Positions 34,793 to 44,577 of a stretch of 64,000 nt of DNA are shown here, piece by piece. This stretch comes from Comamonadaceae bacterium (GTDB taxonomy: Bacteria; Pseudomonadota; Gammaproteobacteria; Burkholderiales; Burkholderiaceae_C). A program made the position numbers and the translations under genes. The notes beneath the pieces were generated by a model. The model saw nothing but the letters and a program-made list of their open reading frames with translations. It made no database searches and was not told the DNA's origin. Each line of letters starts with the position of its first letter. Position 1 is the first letter of the stretch. Location: NCBI GenBank assembly GCA_947455465.1, contig CANGNS010000009.1, positions 1 through 64,000 on the forward strand, read 5' to 3'.

Positions 34793-35536
34793 TTAAGCCG
34801 CTGGCAGCGCCTGGGCCAGCGCTTGCTGCTGCAGCGCCATCAGCTCGACGATGCCTTTTTCAGCCAGGTGAAGCAATGCGTCCATTTCTGCACGCGAGAA
34901 AGCGGCGCCCTCCGCAGTGCCCTGCACTTCGACGAAATGGCCGGCACCGGTCATGACCACATTCATGTCCGTGTCGCAAGCGGAGTCTTCGGTGTATTCC
35001 AAATCGAGCAGAGGTGTGCCCTGCACAATGCCCACCGAAATGGCGGCCACCGGCCCCACAATCGGCGACTGGCTGATCTTGCCCTGCGCCAGCAGGCGGT
35101 TGACGGCGTCTTGGGCGGCAACAAAAGCGCCGGTAATGGCCGCCGTGCGCGTGCCGCCGTCGGCCTGCAAAACATCGCAATCGAGCGCGATGGTGCGTTC
35201 GCCCAGGGCCTTGAGGTCAAACACGGCGCGCAAGGAGCGTCCGATCAGGCGCTGGATTTCCTGGGTGCGGCCGCTTTGTTTGCCTTTGGCGGCCTCGCGG
35301 TCGCTGCGGGTGTGGGTGGCACGCGGCAGCATGCCGTATTCGGCGGTGACCCAGCCTTCGCCGCTGCCGCGCTTATGGGGAGGGACTTTGTCTTCTACCG
35401 AGGCGGTGCAAAGGACTTTGGTAGCGCCAAACTCAATGAGCACTGAACCTTCGGCATGGACGGTGTAGCCGCGTGTGATGCGCACCGGGCGCAAGGCATT
35501 GGCAGCGCGTGCGCCGCTTCGAACAAAAACTGTCAT
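34793..35536 (-). CDS. rph: Ribonuclease PH
   Basis: 247 residues, full length. [28 protein letters not shown] start, then [19 protein letters not shown] and [17 protein letters not shown]; phosphorolytic Asp/Arg residues present. 3' trimming of tRNA precursors. First gene of the rph-rdgB-hemW unit. Confidence 0.96.
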   Translation of the reverse strand: MTVFVRSGARAANALRPVRITRGYTVHAEGSVLIEFGATKVLCTASVEDKVPPHKRGSGEGWVTAEYGMLPRATHTRSDREAAKGKQSGRTQEIQRLIGRSLRAVFDLKALGERTIALDCDVLQADGGTRTAAITGAFVAAQDAVNRLLAQGKISQSPIVGPVAAISVGIVQGTPLLDLEYTEDSACDTDMNVVMTGAGHFVEVQGTAEGAAFSRAEMDALLHLAEKGIVELMALQQQALAQALPAA

Positions 35537-35593
35537 GAATAAACCTCAGGGAAAGACACTGCGGCCGGGCCGCCGCTGCGCGCAGGACAGCGC

Positions 35594-36334
35594 TCAGCTC
35601 AGCTCGGCATTATCGGGCTCTTCCCAGGAGACGGCGATCAAGGTGGCATTGTCGCCATGGGCGCCGCCGCGCTGTAGCGCCAGCTCCATCAGACCGGCCG
35701 AGCCATCGGACACGTTGTGCCGACTCATCCAATCGACGATATCTGGTTCACCCACCGAGCCCCACAAGCCATCCGAGCACAGCAGCAAGCGGTCACGGAA
35801 ATGCAGGGGCGCGGGATCGGACACATCCACAAAAGGCGCGTTGGATGCACCCAAGCAGTTGTACAGGGTGTGTCGGCTGCTGCCAGCGCCATCGCCTGCC
35901 GCAGCTTCGCGCATCAGCATGGAGTGGTCTGTCGTTTGCATAAAGACTTCTTGGTCCCGCACGAGGTACAGGCGCGAATCGCCACAGTGGCCCACATACA
36001 CCTGGTGGTCCTGAATGATGGCAATGACCATGGTCGTGCTGGGGGTGTCAATCATGCTGTGGCCCATAGCATAGGCCACCAAATTTTGGTGCGCCGCCAT
36101 CATGGCATCGCGCATAAAGGCAGGCACATCGTGCAACCTGGGTTTGGCCTGCTCATGAAACATAGACATCACCACCTGCAGGCCCAGTTGCGAGGCGACC
36201 TCGCCAGCCGGATGACCACCCAATCCATCAGCAACGAGGAATATGGCTGCGCCCTGGGTGTAGGTGTAGCCCGCGCGATCTTCATTTTTCTTGCGACCGC
36301 CGATTCGACTCAACTGAAAGACTGAAAACTTCAT
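35594..36334 (-). CDS. PP2C-family protein phosphatase
   Basis: 246 residues. Metal-binding motifs NEDR (17-20), VADGLGGH (35-41, Asp36), GDSRLYL and CSDGLWG mark a PPM/PP2C catalytic domain. No extra domains. It follows the kinase gene by 13 bases, so it probably reverses that kinase's phosphorylations. The pair precedes rph as in many Burkholderiales; target proteins are unknown. Confidence 0.93.
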   Translation of the reverse strand: MKFSVFQLSRIGGRKKNEDRAGYTYTQGAAIFLVADGLGGHPAGEVASQLGLQVVMSMFHEQAKPRLHDVPAFMRDAMMAAHQNLVAYAMGHSMIDTPSTTMVIAIIQDHQVYVGHCGDSRLYLVRDQEVFMQTTDHSMLMREAAAGDGAGSSRHTLYNCLGASNAPFVDVSDPAPLHFRDRLLLCSDGLWGSVGEPDIVDWMSRHNVSDGSAGLMELALQRGGAHGDNATLIAVSWEEPDNAELS

Positions 36335-36347
36335 AGGCTGTTACAGA

Positions 36348-37349
36348 TCAGTGCGCAAATGTCGAGGGCCGCGCGCTGCGCTGCCCGATCAGGCGACTCA
36401 TGGCGGAGGGAAAACTCAGTTGCGGCGCGCCCGAGGCCTCGGGCGTGGTCGCCTCGCCCATCAGCATTTTTTGCACTGCAAAGACCGAGTGCGGGCGGTT
36501 TTGTGGATTCAAGGCCATGCAAGCAGTAACCAAATCGACCAGGCTGTCCGAATAAATCGCGCGCAATGACACCAGGTGCTGGCGAAGTTGCTCCGGGCCG
36601 TCGCTGCGGGCCATGTCCGGTGGCGGATGGCCTGCCATACAGGAAAAAATGCAGGCGCCGATGGCAAAAATATCGGTCCAGGGGCCGATGGCATTGCCCT
36701 GTTTGCGCATTTCGGGGCCCGAAAAACCGGGCGTGAACATGGGCTGTAAGAACTTCCCATCTTTATGCAGCACATTGCGCGCAGCGCCAAAATCGATGAG
36801 CACGGCCCGGTCATCGTCGGTGATGAAAATATTGGCCGGCTTGATATCCAAATGCAGCATGGTGTGCTGGTGTACCACCCGCAGCCCGCGCAAAACCTCA
36901 TCAAATAAAGAACGTATGGTGCTCTCGCGAAAAATTTTGGGCTGCTTGAGCGAGGCCGCCACCATGATGTACTGCTGCAAAGTCGAGCCTTCCAGGTAGT
37001 TCATCACCAGATAGACCGTGTCGTTTTCCAACAGGAAATTGAGCACGCTGACCACGCTGGGGTGCACGATTTGCGCCAGCGCCCGCCCTTCCTCCAAGAA
37101 ACAGCGCAAGCCCATGCGGTACAGGGCGCGCTTTTCTCGGGGCACGATCACTTCGGCGTTGCCGTCCTCACGCCAGGCCAGCGCACCAGGGAGGTATTCT
37201 TTGACCGCCACTTCCTGGCCCGTCGGGCTGATGGCGCGGTAGACAATGCCAAACCCGCCCGAGCCAATCTTGTTGACAATGCGGTAGCCACCGACCACCT
37301 TGCCGGGTATGAGGGCTGCGGGTTGCGAACGGGCGCTATCCTTGGTCAT
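36348..37349 (-). CDS. Hanks-type serine/threonine protein kinase
   Basis: 333 residues. Gly-loop GSGGFG (29-34), ATP-binding Lys50, catalytic HLDIKPAN (166-173; Asp168) in place of HRD, DFG 186-188, SGPE in place of APE. HLD lacks the Arg of RD kinases, so activation-loop phosphorylation may not be needed. The C terminus has no transmembrane or PASTA segment, so it is cytosolic. Operon with the PP2C gene; divergent from yicC. Confidence 0.93.
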   Translation of the reverse strand: MTKDSARSQPAALIPGKVVGGYRIVNKIGSGGFGIVYRAISPTGQEVAVKEYLPGALAWREDGNAEVIVPREKRALYRMGLRCFLEEGRALAQIVHPSVVSVLNFLLENDTVYLVMNYLEGSTLQQYIMVAASLKQPKIFRESTIRSLFDEVLRGLRVVHQHTMLHLDIKPANIFITDDDRAVLIDFGAARNVLHKDGKFLQPMFTPGFSGPEMRKQGNAIGPWTDIFAIGACIFSCMAGHPPPDMARSDGPEQLRQHLVSLRAIYSDSLVDLVTACMALNPQNRPHSVFAVQKMLMGEATTPEASGAPQLSFPSAMSRLIGQRSARPSTFAH

Positions 37350-37462
37350 CTTGCTTTAATCGGATTGCCTCGCACAAAGCTGTGCTCCCGCCATGGCTGG
37401 CGAGCCGGGGTGAGAAGCCGGTTATTCTTGGGCCCTCCACTGACATGCCCAAGGATTATTCG

Positions 37463-38380
37463 ATGCAAGTTTACAGTATGACCGGCTATGCCAGTGTGCA
37501 AAGTCAGGGCACACCGCCAGCGCCGACAGCGGGGAAAGCAGTCGCTGCCAACACCCGGCTGGGGCTGGAAATACGCTCGGTCAATAGCCGCTTTCTGGAT
37601 TTGTCATTTCGCCTCCCGGACGAGTTGCGCGCCTTTGAGCCGCCGCTGCGCGAACTGATCACCCAGTCGCTCAAGCGCGGCAAAGTGGAAGTGCGGGCGG
37701 TTTTCGAGCAAAGCCGCAGCCAAAACGTGGCCGAGCCCACGCCGGTGCTGCTGCAGAGCCTGCGCCAGGCGCAGGAACAAGTCCTGCAGTGGCTGCCCAG
37801 CGCCGCGGCGCTGAGCGTTGCCGACGTGCTGCGCCTGGCCGGCAACGAGCAAGGCGGCCCACAAGACTGGAGCGCGCAACTCATGCCCTTGGCCCGCGAA
37901 GCGGTACAGGCACTCCTGGAGGCGCGGCGGCGCGAGGGCGAGCGCCTGGGCCACATGCTTTTAGACCATATTGGCCAGCTGCGCGCGCTGGCCGGCCAGG
38001 CCGCGCCGCTGGTGCCCCAGGTGGTGGAACAGCAGCGCTTGCGCTTTATGGACAAATGGAAAGAGGCTTTGGCTCTGAGTGCGGGCAGCGTGAGCGCCGA
38101 AGCAGCCCAGGACCGGGCGCTGACCGAGGCCACCGCTTTTGCCATCCGCATTGACGTGGCCGAGGAAATCACACGCTTGGGGGCCCACCTGGACGAGCTG
38201 ACCCACCTAATTAATAAAGGCGGGGAGATCGGAAAACGCATGGATTTCCTGATCCAGGAGCTGCACCGCGAGGCCAACACCATGGGCTCCAAGTCGGCGG
38301 CGCTACCGCTCACCCGCATCTCGGTGGACATGAAGGTGCTGATCGAGCAAATGCGCGAGCAGGTCCAGAACATAGAATGA
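37463..38380 (+). CDS. yicC: YicC/YloC-family endoribonuclease
   Basis: 305 residues from ATG 37463, chosen because AAGGA lies 7 bases before it and the family begins (M)xxSMTGYA; ATG 37445 is an alternative. [17 protein letters not shown] and the C-terminal [34 protein letters not shown] are the family hallmarks. YicC family members are ribonucleases in E. coli. Upstream of gmk, the usual arrangement. Confidence 0.92.
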   Translation: MQVYSMTGYASVQSQGTPPAPTAGKAVAANTRLGLEIRSVNSRFLDLSFRLPDELRAFEPPLRELITQSLKRGKVEVRAVFEQSRSQNVAEPTPVLLQSLRQAQEQVLQWLPSAAALSVADVLRLAGNEQGGPQDWSAQLMPLAREAVQALLEARRREGERLGHMLLDHIGQLRALAGQAAPLVPQVVEQQRLRFMDKWKEALALSAGSVSAEAAQDRALTEATAFAIRIDVAEEITRLGAHLDELTHLINKGGEIGKRMDFLIQELHREANTMGSKSAALPLTRISVDMKVLIEQMREQVQNIE

Positions 38381-38408
38381 CCGGCTGTCCCTAGCCCTAG
38401 CCTGCCCT

Positions 38409-39029
38409 ATGGAGTATCCCGGAAACCTTTTTGTTGTTGCTGCCCCCAGCGGGGCGGGAAAATCGAGCCTGGTGCGCGCGCTCCAGGAGCTGGACTCGCA
38501 TGTGCAGCCCTCGGTCTCGCACACCACACGCGCGCCACGTGGCCAGGAAAAGCATGGCCGGGAGTACTTTTTTGTCTCCGAGCCCGAGTTTGACGCCATG
38601 GTGCAAGCCGACGCCTTTGTGGAATGGGCCCATGTGCACCAGCACCGCTACGGCACCTCCAAGACCGCCATCGCCCAGCGCATGGCCCAGGGCGCCGACG
38701 TGATTTTGGAGATTGACTTCCAAGGCGCCATCCAAATCAAACAGGCCTTTGCCAATGCGGTGTGCATATTCATCCTGCCACCGAGCTGGGAGGAGCTGCG
38801 CGCGCGCCTGGAGCGCCGGGGCGAGGACAGCGCCCAGACCATCGAATTGCGCATGAAAAACGCGGCCATCGAGGTGGCGCAGGCCGGAAAATTCGACTTC
38901 GTTATAATCAATGAGTTATTTGACCGCGCGCTTTTTGACCTCAAAGCGATTGTTCACGCGCAGCGGCTCAAGTTTGCTGCCCAGGCGCGCAGCCGGGCAG
39001 ACACCTTCCAAGCGCTCAACATCCCCTAG
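38409..39029 (+). CDS. gmk: Guanylate kinase
   Basis: 206 residues. P-loop [10 protein letters not shown], then [26 protein letters not shown] and [10 protein letters not shown] (GMP and Mg binding). Phosphorylates GMP to GDP. Between yicC and rpoZ, 18 bases from rpoZ. Confidence 0.96.
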   Translation: MEYPGNLFVVAAPSGAGKSSLVRALQELDSHVQPSVSHTTRAPRGQEKHGREYFFVSEPEFDAMVQADAFVEWAHVHQHRYGTSKTAIAQRMAQGADVILEIDFQGAIQIKQAFANAVCIFILPPSWEELRARLERRGEDSAQTIELRMKNAAIEVAQAGKFDFVIINELFDRALFDLKAIVHAQRLKFAAQARSRADTFQALNIP

Positions 39030-39046
39030 TTTTTCCGGAGAATTTC

Positions 39047-39250
39047 ATGGCCCGTATCACCGTCGAAGACTGCCTGGAGCAGATCCCCAATCGTTTCCAA
39101 CTGGTGCTGGCCGCCACCTACCGTGCGCGCATGCTCAGCCAAGGCCACACACCCAAGATTGAGAGCAAGAACAAGCCCGGCGTGACCGCGCTGCGCGAGA
39201 TTGCAGCAGGCAAAGTTGGTATCGAGATGCTCAAGAAAGTGCCGCTCTGA
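39047..39250 (+). CDS. rpoZ: RNA polymerase omega subunit
   Basis: 67 residues. [20 protein letters not shown] start and [11 protein letters not shown] are the family pattern. GGAG lies 8 bases upstream. In related genomes spoT usually follows; here a terminator and a converging thioesterase gene follow instead. Confidence 0.96.
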   Translation: MARITVEDCLEQIPNRFQLVLAATYRARMLSQGHTPKIESKNKPGVTALREIAAGKVGIEMLKKVPL

Positions 39251-39265
39251 AGCGCTTTCGCCCAC

Positions 39266-39293
39266 AAAAAAAGGCCCCGAGGGGCCTTTTTTT
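39266..39293. terminator. Bidirectional terminator between rpoZ and the thioesterase gene
   Basis: AAAAAAA-GGCCCC-GA-GGGGCC-TTTTTTT, symmetric, serving rpoZ on the plus strand and the minus strand gene ending at 39318. Confidence 0.92.
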
Positions 39294-39317
39294 ACGCCTG
39301 GCTGCCGCGCAGCACCC

Positions 39318-39815
39318 TTACGAGACGATGTAGGCGGCGCAACCGGTGGAGAGCAAAGTGCCGTCCGGGCCACAAAACTCCATGCGCGTGGAGGCCACCC
39401 GCGAGCCCAGACGCAAGACTTCGGCGCGCAAATCGAAATATTCGCCAATGCCGGGACGCAAATAGTCGATCCGCAGGTCGATGGTGCCCAGATTGGCAAA
39501 GCGGCGCAGCCGCTGGCCGGGCGCCTCGTCCATGTGGCGGGCGCCGATGGCGGCCATCACGGCCAGACCACCCATCGCGTCCAGCCCGGCACTGATCACG
39601 CCGCCGTGGATGCGGTTGTAAGCAAAATGGCCCACCAAGTCCGGCTTCATCTGGATGCGGGCGCACGAGAGCGTGGGGCCGACCGAGGTGATTTCCAAAC
39701 CCAGCACCTTGTTAAAGGAAATCATTTCCTCGAATATTTTTTTCAGACCCGTGACAAATTCCGCCTCAAACACGATGGGCTCAACGGGGACAGGCGGTTT
39801 GGCAGGGGCGTTCAT
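39318..39815 (-). CDS. PaaI-type hotdog thioesterase
   Basis: 165 residues. Single hotdog domain: AYNRIHGGVISAGLDAMGG (catalytic-region helix), then TIDLRIDYLRPG and RMEFCGPDGTLLSTG. Hydrolyses acyl-CoA or an aromatic acyl-CoA; specificity not readable. Follows an enoyl-CoA hydratase gene by 18 bases, part of a fatty acyl-CoA cluster to 43.8 kb. Confidence 0.88.
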   Translation of the reverse strand: MNAPAKPPVPVEPIVFEAEFVTGLKKIFEEMISFNKVLGLEITSVGPTLSCARIQMKPDLVGHFAYNRIHGGVISAGLDAMGGLAVMAAIGARHMDEAPGQRLRRFANLGTIDLRIDYLRPGIGEYFDLRAEVLRLGSRVASTRMEFCGPDGTLLSTGCAAYIVS

Positions 39816-39833
39816 GCGGCGGATTTTCAGGCT

Positions 39834-40607
39834 TTACAGCGCGGCAAAGTCGGGTTTGCGCTTTTCCAGAAAGGCCGAGAAGGCCTCTTTGGAATGCGGG
39901 CTTTGCAGCAAACGGGCAAAAGCGGCGCCCTCTTCGTCCATTTGGGCGAGCAGCACCGGTATGTGGCCTTGCTTCATCAGGCGCTTGGTTTGCATGAGCG
40001 CGGGCAGCGGCTTGGCGGCCAGCTTGCGTGCCTGGCGGCGCGCCAAGGCGCTGACCTCGGAGGGCGGCACGATACGGTTGACCAGCCCCATCTCGAGTGC
40101 GGCCTCGACCATGATGGGCTCACCCAGCAACAAGGCCTCGGCTGCGCGGTGGTAGCCCATTAACTGCGGCGCCAGCAGGCTGGAGGCAGCCTCGGCGCAC
40201 AGGCCCAGGTTGACAAAAGGCATGGAAAACGCCGCGTTGTCCCCCGCATAGACCAAGTCGCAGTGAAACAGCATGGTGGTGCCCACGCCCACGGCCGGGC
40301 CGCAAACGGCGCCAATCAAAGGCTTGGGGAAAGTCACCAAACCGCGCAAAAATCGCGTCACCTGCGCATGGGCCGAGTCGACCGATGGCGCGCGTTGCAA
40401 AAAGTCGGCGATGTCGTTGCCGGCGCTAAATATCGTCTCATGGCCTTGCAGCACCAACGAGTGGACCGACGGATCGTCGGCAGCGGCCAGCATGGCGTCG
40501 GCGCACAGGCCGTACATGTCCTGGGTAAAGGCGTTTTTCTTGTCCACCCGGTTCAGGGTCAGGGTCATGACGCCCTCGGAAATGTCTTGCAATACGTCGT
40601 GGTTCAT
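39834..40607 (-). CDS. Enoyl-CoA hydratase/isomerase family protein
   Basis: 257 residues from ATG 40607 (longer reading frame to 40697 lacks a family-like start). Crotonase fold: GNDIADF (oxyanion-hole region; first loop), CGPAVGVGTTMLFHCDLVYA, FSMPFVNLGLCAEAASS, SLLLAPQLMG; Ala98-like motifs suggest hydratase or isomerase. Likely step of beta-oxidation. Clustered with a thioesterase and acyl-CoA dehydrogenase. Confidence 0.88.
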   Translation of the reverse strand: MNHDVLQDISEGVMTLTLNRVDKKNAFTQDMYGLCADAMLAAADDPSVHSLVLQGHETIFSAGNDIADFLQRAPSVDSAHAQVTRFLRGLVTFPKPLIGAVCGPAVGVGTTMLFHCDLVYAGDNAAFSMPFVNLGLCAEAASSLLAPQLMGYHRAAEALLLGEPIMVEAALEMGLVNRIVPPSEVSALARRQARKLAAKPLPALMQTKRLMKQGHIPVLLAQMDEEGAAFARLLQSPHSKEAFSAFLEKRKPDFAAL

Positions 40608-40636
40608 AGGGGGACTCGGGTGGATGTCAATACAAC

Positions 40637-41476
40637 TTATTCTTTGAAATACACCAATTGGTGCGTGGTGACCAGCGGTACGCCAGCCTCGCTCCACAGG
40701 CAGCCGCTTTGGTCAAAAAAGCCATTGCGAAACACCTGCCCACGGGCCTGCGCCAGCAGGTAGCCGCCACCGACCTGGGCCAACTGCGCCGCGTCCGTAT
40801 GGAAATACACCGTCATGGACACGGTGCCTGCCGGCACATGGCGCGGGCGGCGCAGCCAGACGCGGGGGTAAAAAATATCGGCCGCCGCGGCCAAGCCGGC
40901 AAAGTCCATGGCCCGCCCGGCGCTGTCGCGCACCCACAGCTGGCTCAGGCTGGCCGTCTCGGGCGGCAGGCTGTTGGGCTCACCGTCCCAGACCCGGGGC
41001 ATGGCGCCATCTAAGGCGCGCATCTCGTAGCGGGAGAACCATTCCACCGCGCGCGGCATCTGCACCACAGGCACCTCGTGCGGCGGCGCCACGCGGGGCA
41101 TGGGGATGTCGTTGATGCCAAAGGTGTCTCGGCGCGCGGCCGTCAGCGCCGTGCCGGTGAGCACACAGGCGCTGCTGCCGTCGGCCTGGGCTTGGGTAAT
41201 TTCAAATACCCAGTGCTGTGTTGAGCGGTTGGTGCGGGCCACGCGCAAATGCAGCACATAGGGCCCCAGCGCAATGCCGGCCACGTAATTGACCGTGAGC
41301 GAGAGCGGCTCGCCCAGGCAATCGGCATGGTCCGTGATAGCGCGCACCACGGTCGCTGCAGTAATACCGCCAAACGGACCGACCATATTGGCCCAGGCCG
41401 GAGTGGCCGCGCCCAGCAAAGTGCCGTCAGCTTGGGCACTCAGTTGCAGCGCCGCGTCAAAGGGATGCAATGCCAT
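40637..41476 (-). CDS. Acyl-CoA thioesterase, TesB-like double hotdog
   Basis: 279 residues with two hotdog halves: WANMVGPFGGITAATVVRA in the first and SMTVYFHTDAAQLAQVGGGYLLAQARG in the second. TesB family members release fatty acids from acyl-CoA. No strict TesB catalytic Asp-Gln-Thr check was made. Next to the enoyl-CoA hydratase gene. Confidence 0.8.
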   Translation of the reverse strand: MALHPFDAALQLSAQADGTLLGAATPAWANMVGPFGGITAATVVRAITDHADCLGEPLSLTVNYVAGIALGPYVLHLRVARTNRSTQHWVFEITQAQADGSSACVLTGTALTAARRDTFGINDIPMPRVAPPHEVPVVQMPRAVEWFSRYEMRALDGAMPRVWDGEPNSLPPETASLSQLWVRDSAGRAMDFAGLAAAADIFYPRVWLRRPRHVPAGTVSMTVYFHTDAAQLAQVGGGYLLAQARGQVFRNGFFDQSGCLWSEAGVPLVTTHQLVYFKE

Positions 41477-41491
41477 GAAAACCTTTTGGTG

Positions 41492-41935
41492 TTACTCGAC
41501 CCGAACCCAGGTTTGGGTGCGGCCCAGCATGGGCGTGCCGATGTAGCCGCGCACTTGCAGCTTTTTGCCGGCTTCGGTAGGGGTCAACAACAGGCGGTAA
41601 TTGGTGCCGTTGTTCGGGTCGAGAATGTACCCGCCTTCCCACACGTCTTTGCCCTCGGCTTTTTTGCCGCCACGGATGATTTCCATGCCAATTTTTGGCT
41701 TGCCTTTGCGGTCATCGCTGCATTTGTCGCAGTTGGGCTCAGGATCGACAACCGCTTCGAGTCCGCGTACCACGACGCCGGACAATTCACCGGCGGCCGT
41801 GGCGCTGATGCGCACTTCGGCTTTGGGTTTGCCCGTTTTGTCATCAATGGTGTTCCATAAGCCGATAGGCGTCATTTGGGCCATGGCGTTGGCGCCCAAG
41901 GCCAGGAGGAATGCAGCTACTGTTAGTTTTTTCAT
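41492..41935 (-). CDS. DUF2147 secreted protein
   Basis: 147 residues. Signal peptide MKKLTVAAFLLALGANAMAQ, then the DUF2147 pattern GLWNTIDDKTGKPKAEVRI, GKDVWEGGYILDPNNGTNYR and KKLQVRGYIGTPMLGRTQTW. Periplasmic beta-rich protein of unknown role. Contains CDKC, possibly a metal or disulfide site. Confidence 0.9.
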   Translation of the reverse strand: MKKLTVAAFLLALGANAMAQMTPIGLWNTIDDKTGKPKAEVRISATAAGELSGVVVRGLEAVVDPEPNCDKCSDDRKGKPKIGMEIIRGGKKAEGKDVWEGGYILDPNNGTNYRLLLTPTEAGKKLQVRGYIGTPMLGRTQTWVRVE

Positions 41936-41973
41936 CTCTGTCTCTTTCTAGTGGGTCAATGGAGGGGAATCTA

Positions 41974-43770
41974 TCAGGCCAGCGCAGCGTCGGTGTCCAT
42001 CAGCACGCTGCTGCCCTGGCGGGCGGTTTGCATCAGGCTGGTGGTTTCGGGGAAGAGCTTGGCAAAGTAAAAGCGCGCCGTCTGCAATTTTGCCTGGTAG
42101 AACGGATCGGTGTTGCCAGCGGCAATCTCACGCAAAGCCACTTGCGCCATGCGCGCCCAGAAGTAGCCAAACACCCAGTGACCGGCCACACGCAGGTAGT
42201 CCACCGCTGCGGCGCCAACCTCGTCGGGGTTTTGCATGCCTTTCATGGCGATGTCCATAGTGAACTGCGTCATTTGCTGGCCCAGATCGGCCACGGGGGT
42301 GATAAAGGGTTTCATGGCCTCGTTGCCGGCCTCGGCTTGGGCCAGTTCCATGACCAATTTGCCGAATTTGCGCAGTGTGGCGCCGTTGTTGCCCAGAATT
42401 TTGCGGCCCAACAGGTCTAAAGACTGGATGGTGTTGGTGCCTTCGTAAATCATGTTGATGCGGGCATCGCGCACATATTGCTCCATGCCCCATTCCTTGA
42501 TAAAGCCGTGGCCGCCAAACACCTGAAGGCAGCCCGAGGTGGCAATCCAGCCGTTGTCGGTGATAAAGGCTTTCACGATAGGGGTGAGCAGGGCCAGCAT
42601 TTCGCCGGCGTCTTTGCGCACCTGCTCGTCGGGGTGGGAGTGCTCTTTTTGCAAGAGCATGGTTCCAAAGGCCTGCAGGGCGCGGCCGCCCTCAGCATAG
42701 GCTTTGGCAGTCAGCAGCATTTTGCGTACGTCCGGATGCACGATGATGGGGTCGGCGGCCTTGTCCTTGGCCTTGGTACCCGAGAGCGAGCGCATCTGGA
42801 TACGGTCCTTGGCGTAGGCCAGCGCGTTTTGGTAGGCCACCTCGGTCAGGCCCAGCGACTGGTTGCCCACGCCCAAGCGAGCGGCATTCATCATGACAAA
42901 CATGCCGTTCATGCCTTTGTTGGGCGCGCCCACCAGGGTGCCGACGGCGCCGTCAAGCACCATCTGGCAGGTGGCGCTGCCCTTGATGCCCATCTTGTGC
43001 TCCAGGCCGCCGCAGTAAATGCCATTGCGCTCGCCCAGGCTGCCATCGGCATTGACCAGGAACTTGGGCACGATAAACAGGCTCACCCCTTTGATACCGG
43101 GGGGCGCATCGCTCAGGCGGGCCAGCACCAGGTGCACGATGTTCTCGGCCATGTCATGCTCGCCGGCGCTGATAAAGATTTTGTTGCCGGTGATGCGGTA
43201 GCTGCCGTCGGGCTGCGCCTCGGCGCGGGTTCGCATCAGGCCCAGGTCGGTGCCGCAGTGCGGCTCGGTCAGGCACATCGTGCCAGTCCACTGGCCACTG
43301 ACCATTTTTTCCAGGTAGGTGGACTTTTGTTCCTCGGTGCCGTGCGTCGCCAAAGAGGCATAGGCGCCGTGCGTGAGGCCGGGGTACATGGTCCAGGCCT
43401 GGTTGGCGCTGTTGAGCATTTCATAGAAGAACTGGTTGACCACCAGGGGCAAACCTTGTCCGCCGTAGGCGGGGTCGCTAGAGAGTGCGGGCCAGCCGCC
43501 GGCCACGTACTGGGCATAGGCCTCTTTAAAGCCTTTGGGGGTGGTCACTTTGTGGCTGACCGGGTCAAGGTGGCAGCCTTCCTCGTCGCCACTCATATTG
43601 AGCGGGAAGAGTACCTCGGAGGCGAACTTTCCGCCCTCTTCGAGCACGGCGTTGATGGTGTCTACATCCATATCGGCATGCGCGGGCATGGCCTGGAGTT
43701 CATCGACAACGTGCAACAACTCGTGCATCACAAACTGCATATCGCGCAAGGGCGGGGTGTAGCTGGGCAT
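41974..43770 (-). CDS. Acyl-CoA dehydrogenase (FadE-like, with C-terminal domain)
   Basis: 598 residues. Acyl-CoA dehydrogenase core with TMCLTEPHCGTDLG (FAD/substrate), KIFISAGEHDM and QVFGGHGFIKEWGMEQYVRD; catalytic Glu expected in YEGTNTIQSLDL. The extra about 120 C-terminal residues fit the longer bacterial class. First oxidation of beta-oxidation. Divergent in function from but close to the TetR-type gene at 43830. Confidence 0.92.
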   Translation of the reverse strand: MPSYTPPLRDMQFVMHELLHVVDELQAMPAHADMDVDTINAVLEEGGKFASEVLFPLNMSGDEEGCHLDPVSHKVTTPKGFKEAYAQYVAGGWPALSSDPAYGGQGLPLVVNQFFYEMLNSANQAWTMYPGLTHGAYASLATHGTEEQKSTYLEKMVSGQWTGTMCLTEPHCGTDLGLMRTRAEAQPDGSYRITGNKIFISAGEHDMAENIVHLVLARLSDAPPGIKGVSLFIVPKFLVNADGSLGERNGIYCGGLEHKMGIKGSATCQMVLDGAVGTLVGAPNKGMNGMFVMMNAARLGVGNQSLGLTEVAYQNALAYAKDRIQMRSLSGTKAKDKAADPIIVHPDVRKMLLTAKAYAEGGRALQAFGTMLLQKEHSHPDEQVRKDAGEMLALLTPIVKAFITDNGWIATSGCLQVFGGHGFIKEWGMEQYVRDARINMIYEGTNTIQSLDLLGRKILGNNGATLRKFGKLVMELAQAEAGNEAMKPFITPVADLGQQMTQFTMDIAMKGMQNPDEVGAAAVDYLRVAGHWVFGYFWARMAQVALREIAAGNTDPFYQAKLQTARFYFAKLFPETTSLMQTARQGSSVLMDTDAALA

Positions 43771-43829
43771 GGGGATAACTCCTGTAATAAATCGAAAACT
43801 GTGAACGGATCAGACTTGGCGGTACGCGA

Positions 43830-44510
43830 TCAGGCGGCCGCCTGGCCGCCAGCGCCTGGCGCCGCGTTGCGCGCCAAGATGCTGTCAAACCCCCGGTTGG
43901 CGCGCGCCAGCGATTCAGGCTTTTGCAAAAAGCGGGCCTCGTAGTGCAGCGCCAGAATCAAACCGTGAATCTCAAAAGCGATTTGCGCCGGGTCGGCCTG
44001 GGCACGCAAGTGGCCACATTCCTGCGACTGCACCACCGCGCGGTGCACCGCCTGCTGCCACTTTTGTACCGAGTCGGCCAAGGCGTCACGCACCGGGCCG
44101 GGGCGGTCATCAAACTCCACGGCGCCGCTGATAAAGATGCACCCCGACTGAATTTCGACGGCAACGCGCTTCATCCAGTTGTCAAACAGGGCACGCAGGC
44201 GCGGCAGGCCGCGCGCCTGCTGCAGCGCAGGGTAAAAAATCTCTTGCTCAAAGCGCACGAAATACTCGCCGATCACGGATATCTGCAGCTCCTCGCGTGA
44301 GCCAAAGTGGGCAAAAACACCCGACTTGCTCATGTGCATCACCTCGGCAAGCAGGCCGATGCTCAGGCCTTCCAGTCCCAAACGGGTGCTCAGGCTGACC
44401 GCCGCCTCGATGATGGCCTGCTTGGTTTGCTGGCCTTTGTGCATGGCGCGGCCGGCCGGTTTGGCGGATTCGGTCTCGACAGGGGGCGCTTGCAGCGCGG
44501 TAGCGGACAT
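43830..44510 (-). CDS. TetR-family regulator
   Basis: 226 residues. HTH about 25-70: IIEAAVSLSTRLGLEGLSIGLLAEVMHMSKSGVFAHF split by a recognition helix (MSKSGVFAHFGSREEL). The ligand-binding domain matches AcrR-type acyl-CoA sensors only loosely. Adjacent to the acyl-CoA dehydrogenase gene on the same strand, so fatty-acid catabolism is the likely target; inferred. Confidence 0.9.
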   Translation of the reverse strand: MSATALQAPPVETESAKPAGRAMHKGQQTKQAIIEAAVSLSTRLGLEGLSIGLLAEVMHMSKSGVFAHFGSREELQISVIGEYFVRFEQEIFYPALQQARGLPRLRALFDNWMKRVAVEIQSGCIFISGAVEFDDRPGPVRDALADSVQKWQQAVHRAVVQSQECGHLRAQADPAQIAFEIHGLILALHYEARFLQKPESLARANRGFDSILARNAAPGAGGQAAA

Positions 44511-44577
44511 AGAACGGTCTAAAAAAGTACGACCGTGCTATTTTGCACTATTTGCAAGCCCCAAGGGCTGTGCGGGT

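Noticed and set aside
34214-35446. Plus-strand frame of 410 codons opposite rdgB and rph
   Set aside because: Runs across two well-identified genes on the other strand and has no recognisable domain.
42478-43944. Plus-strand frame of 488 codons opposite the acyl-CoA dehydrogenase gene
   Set aside because: Codon-position shadow of a GC-rich gene; no family features, while the minus strand has a clear acyl-CoA dehydrogenase.
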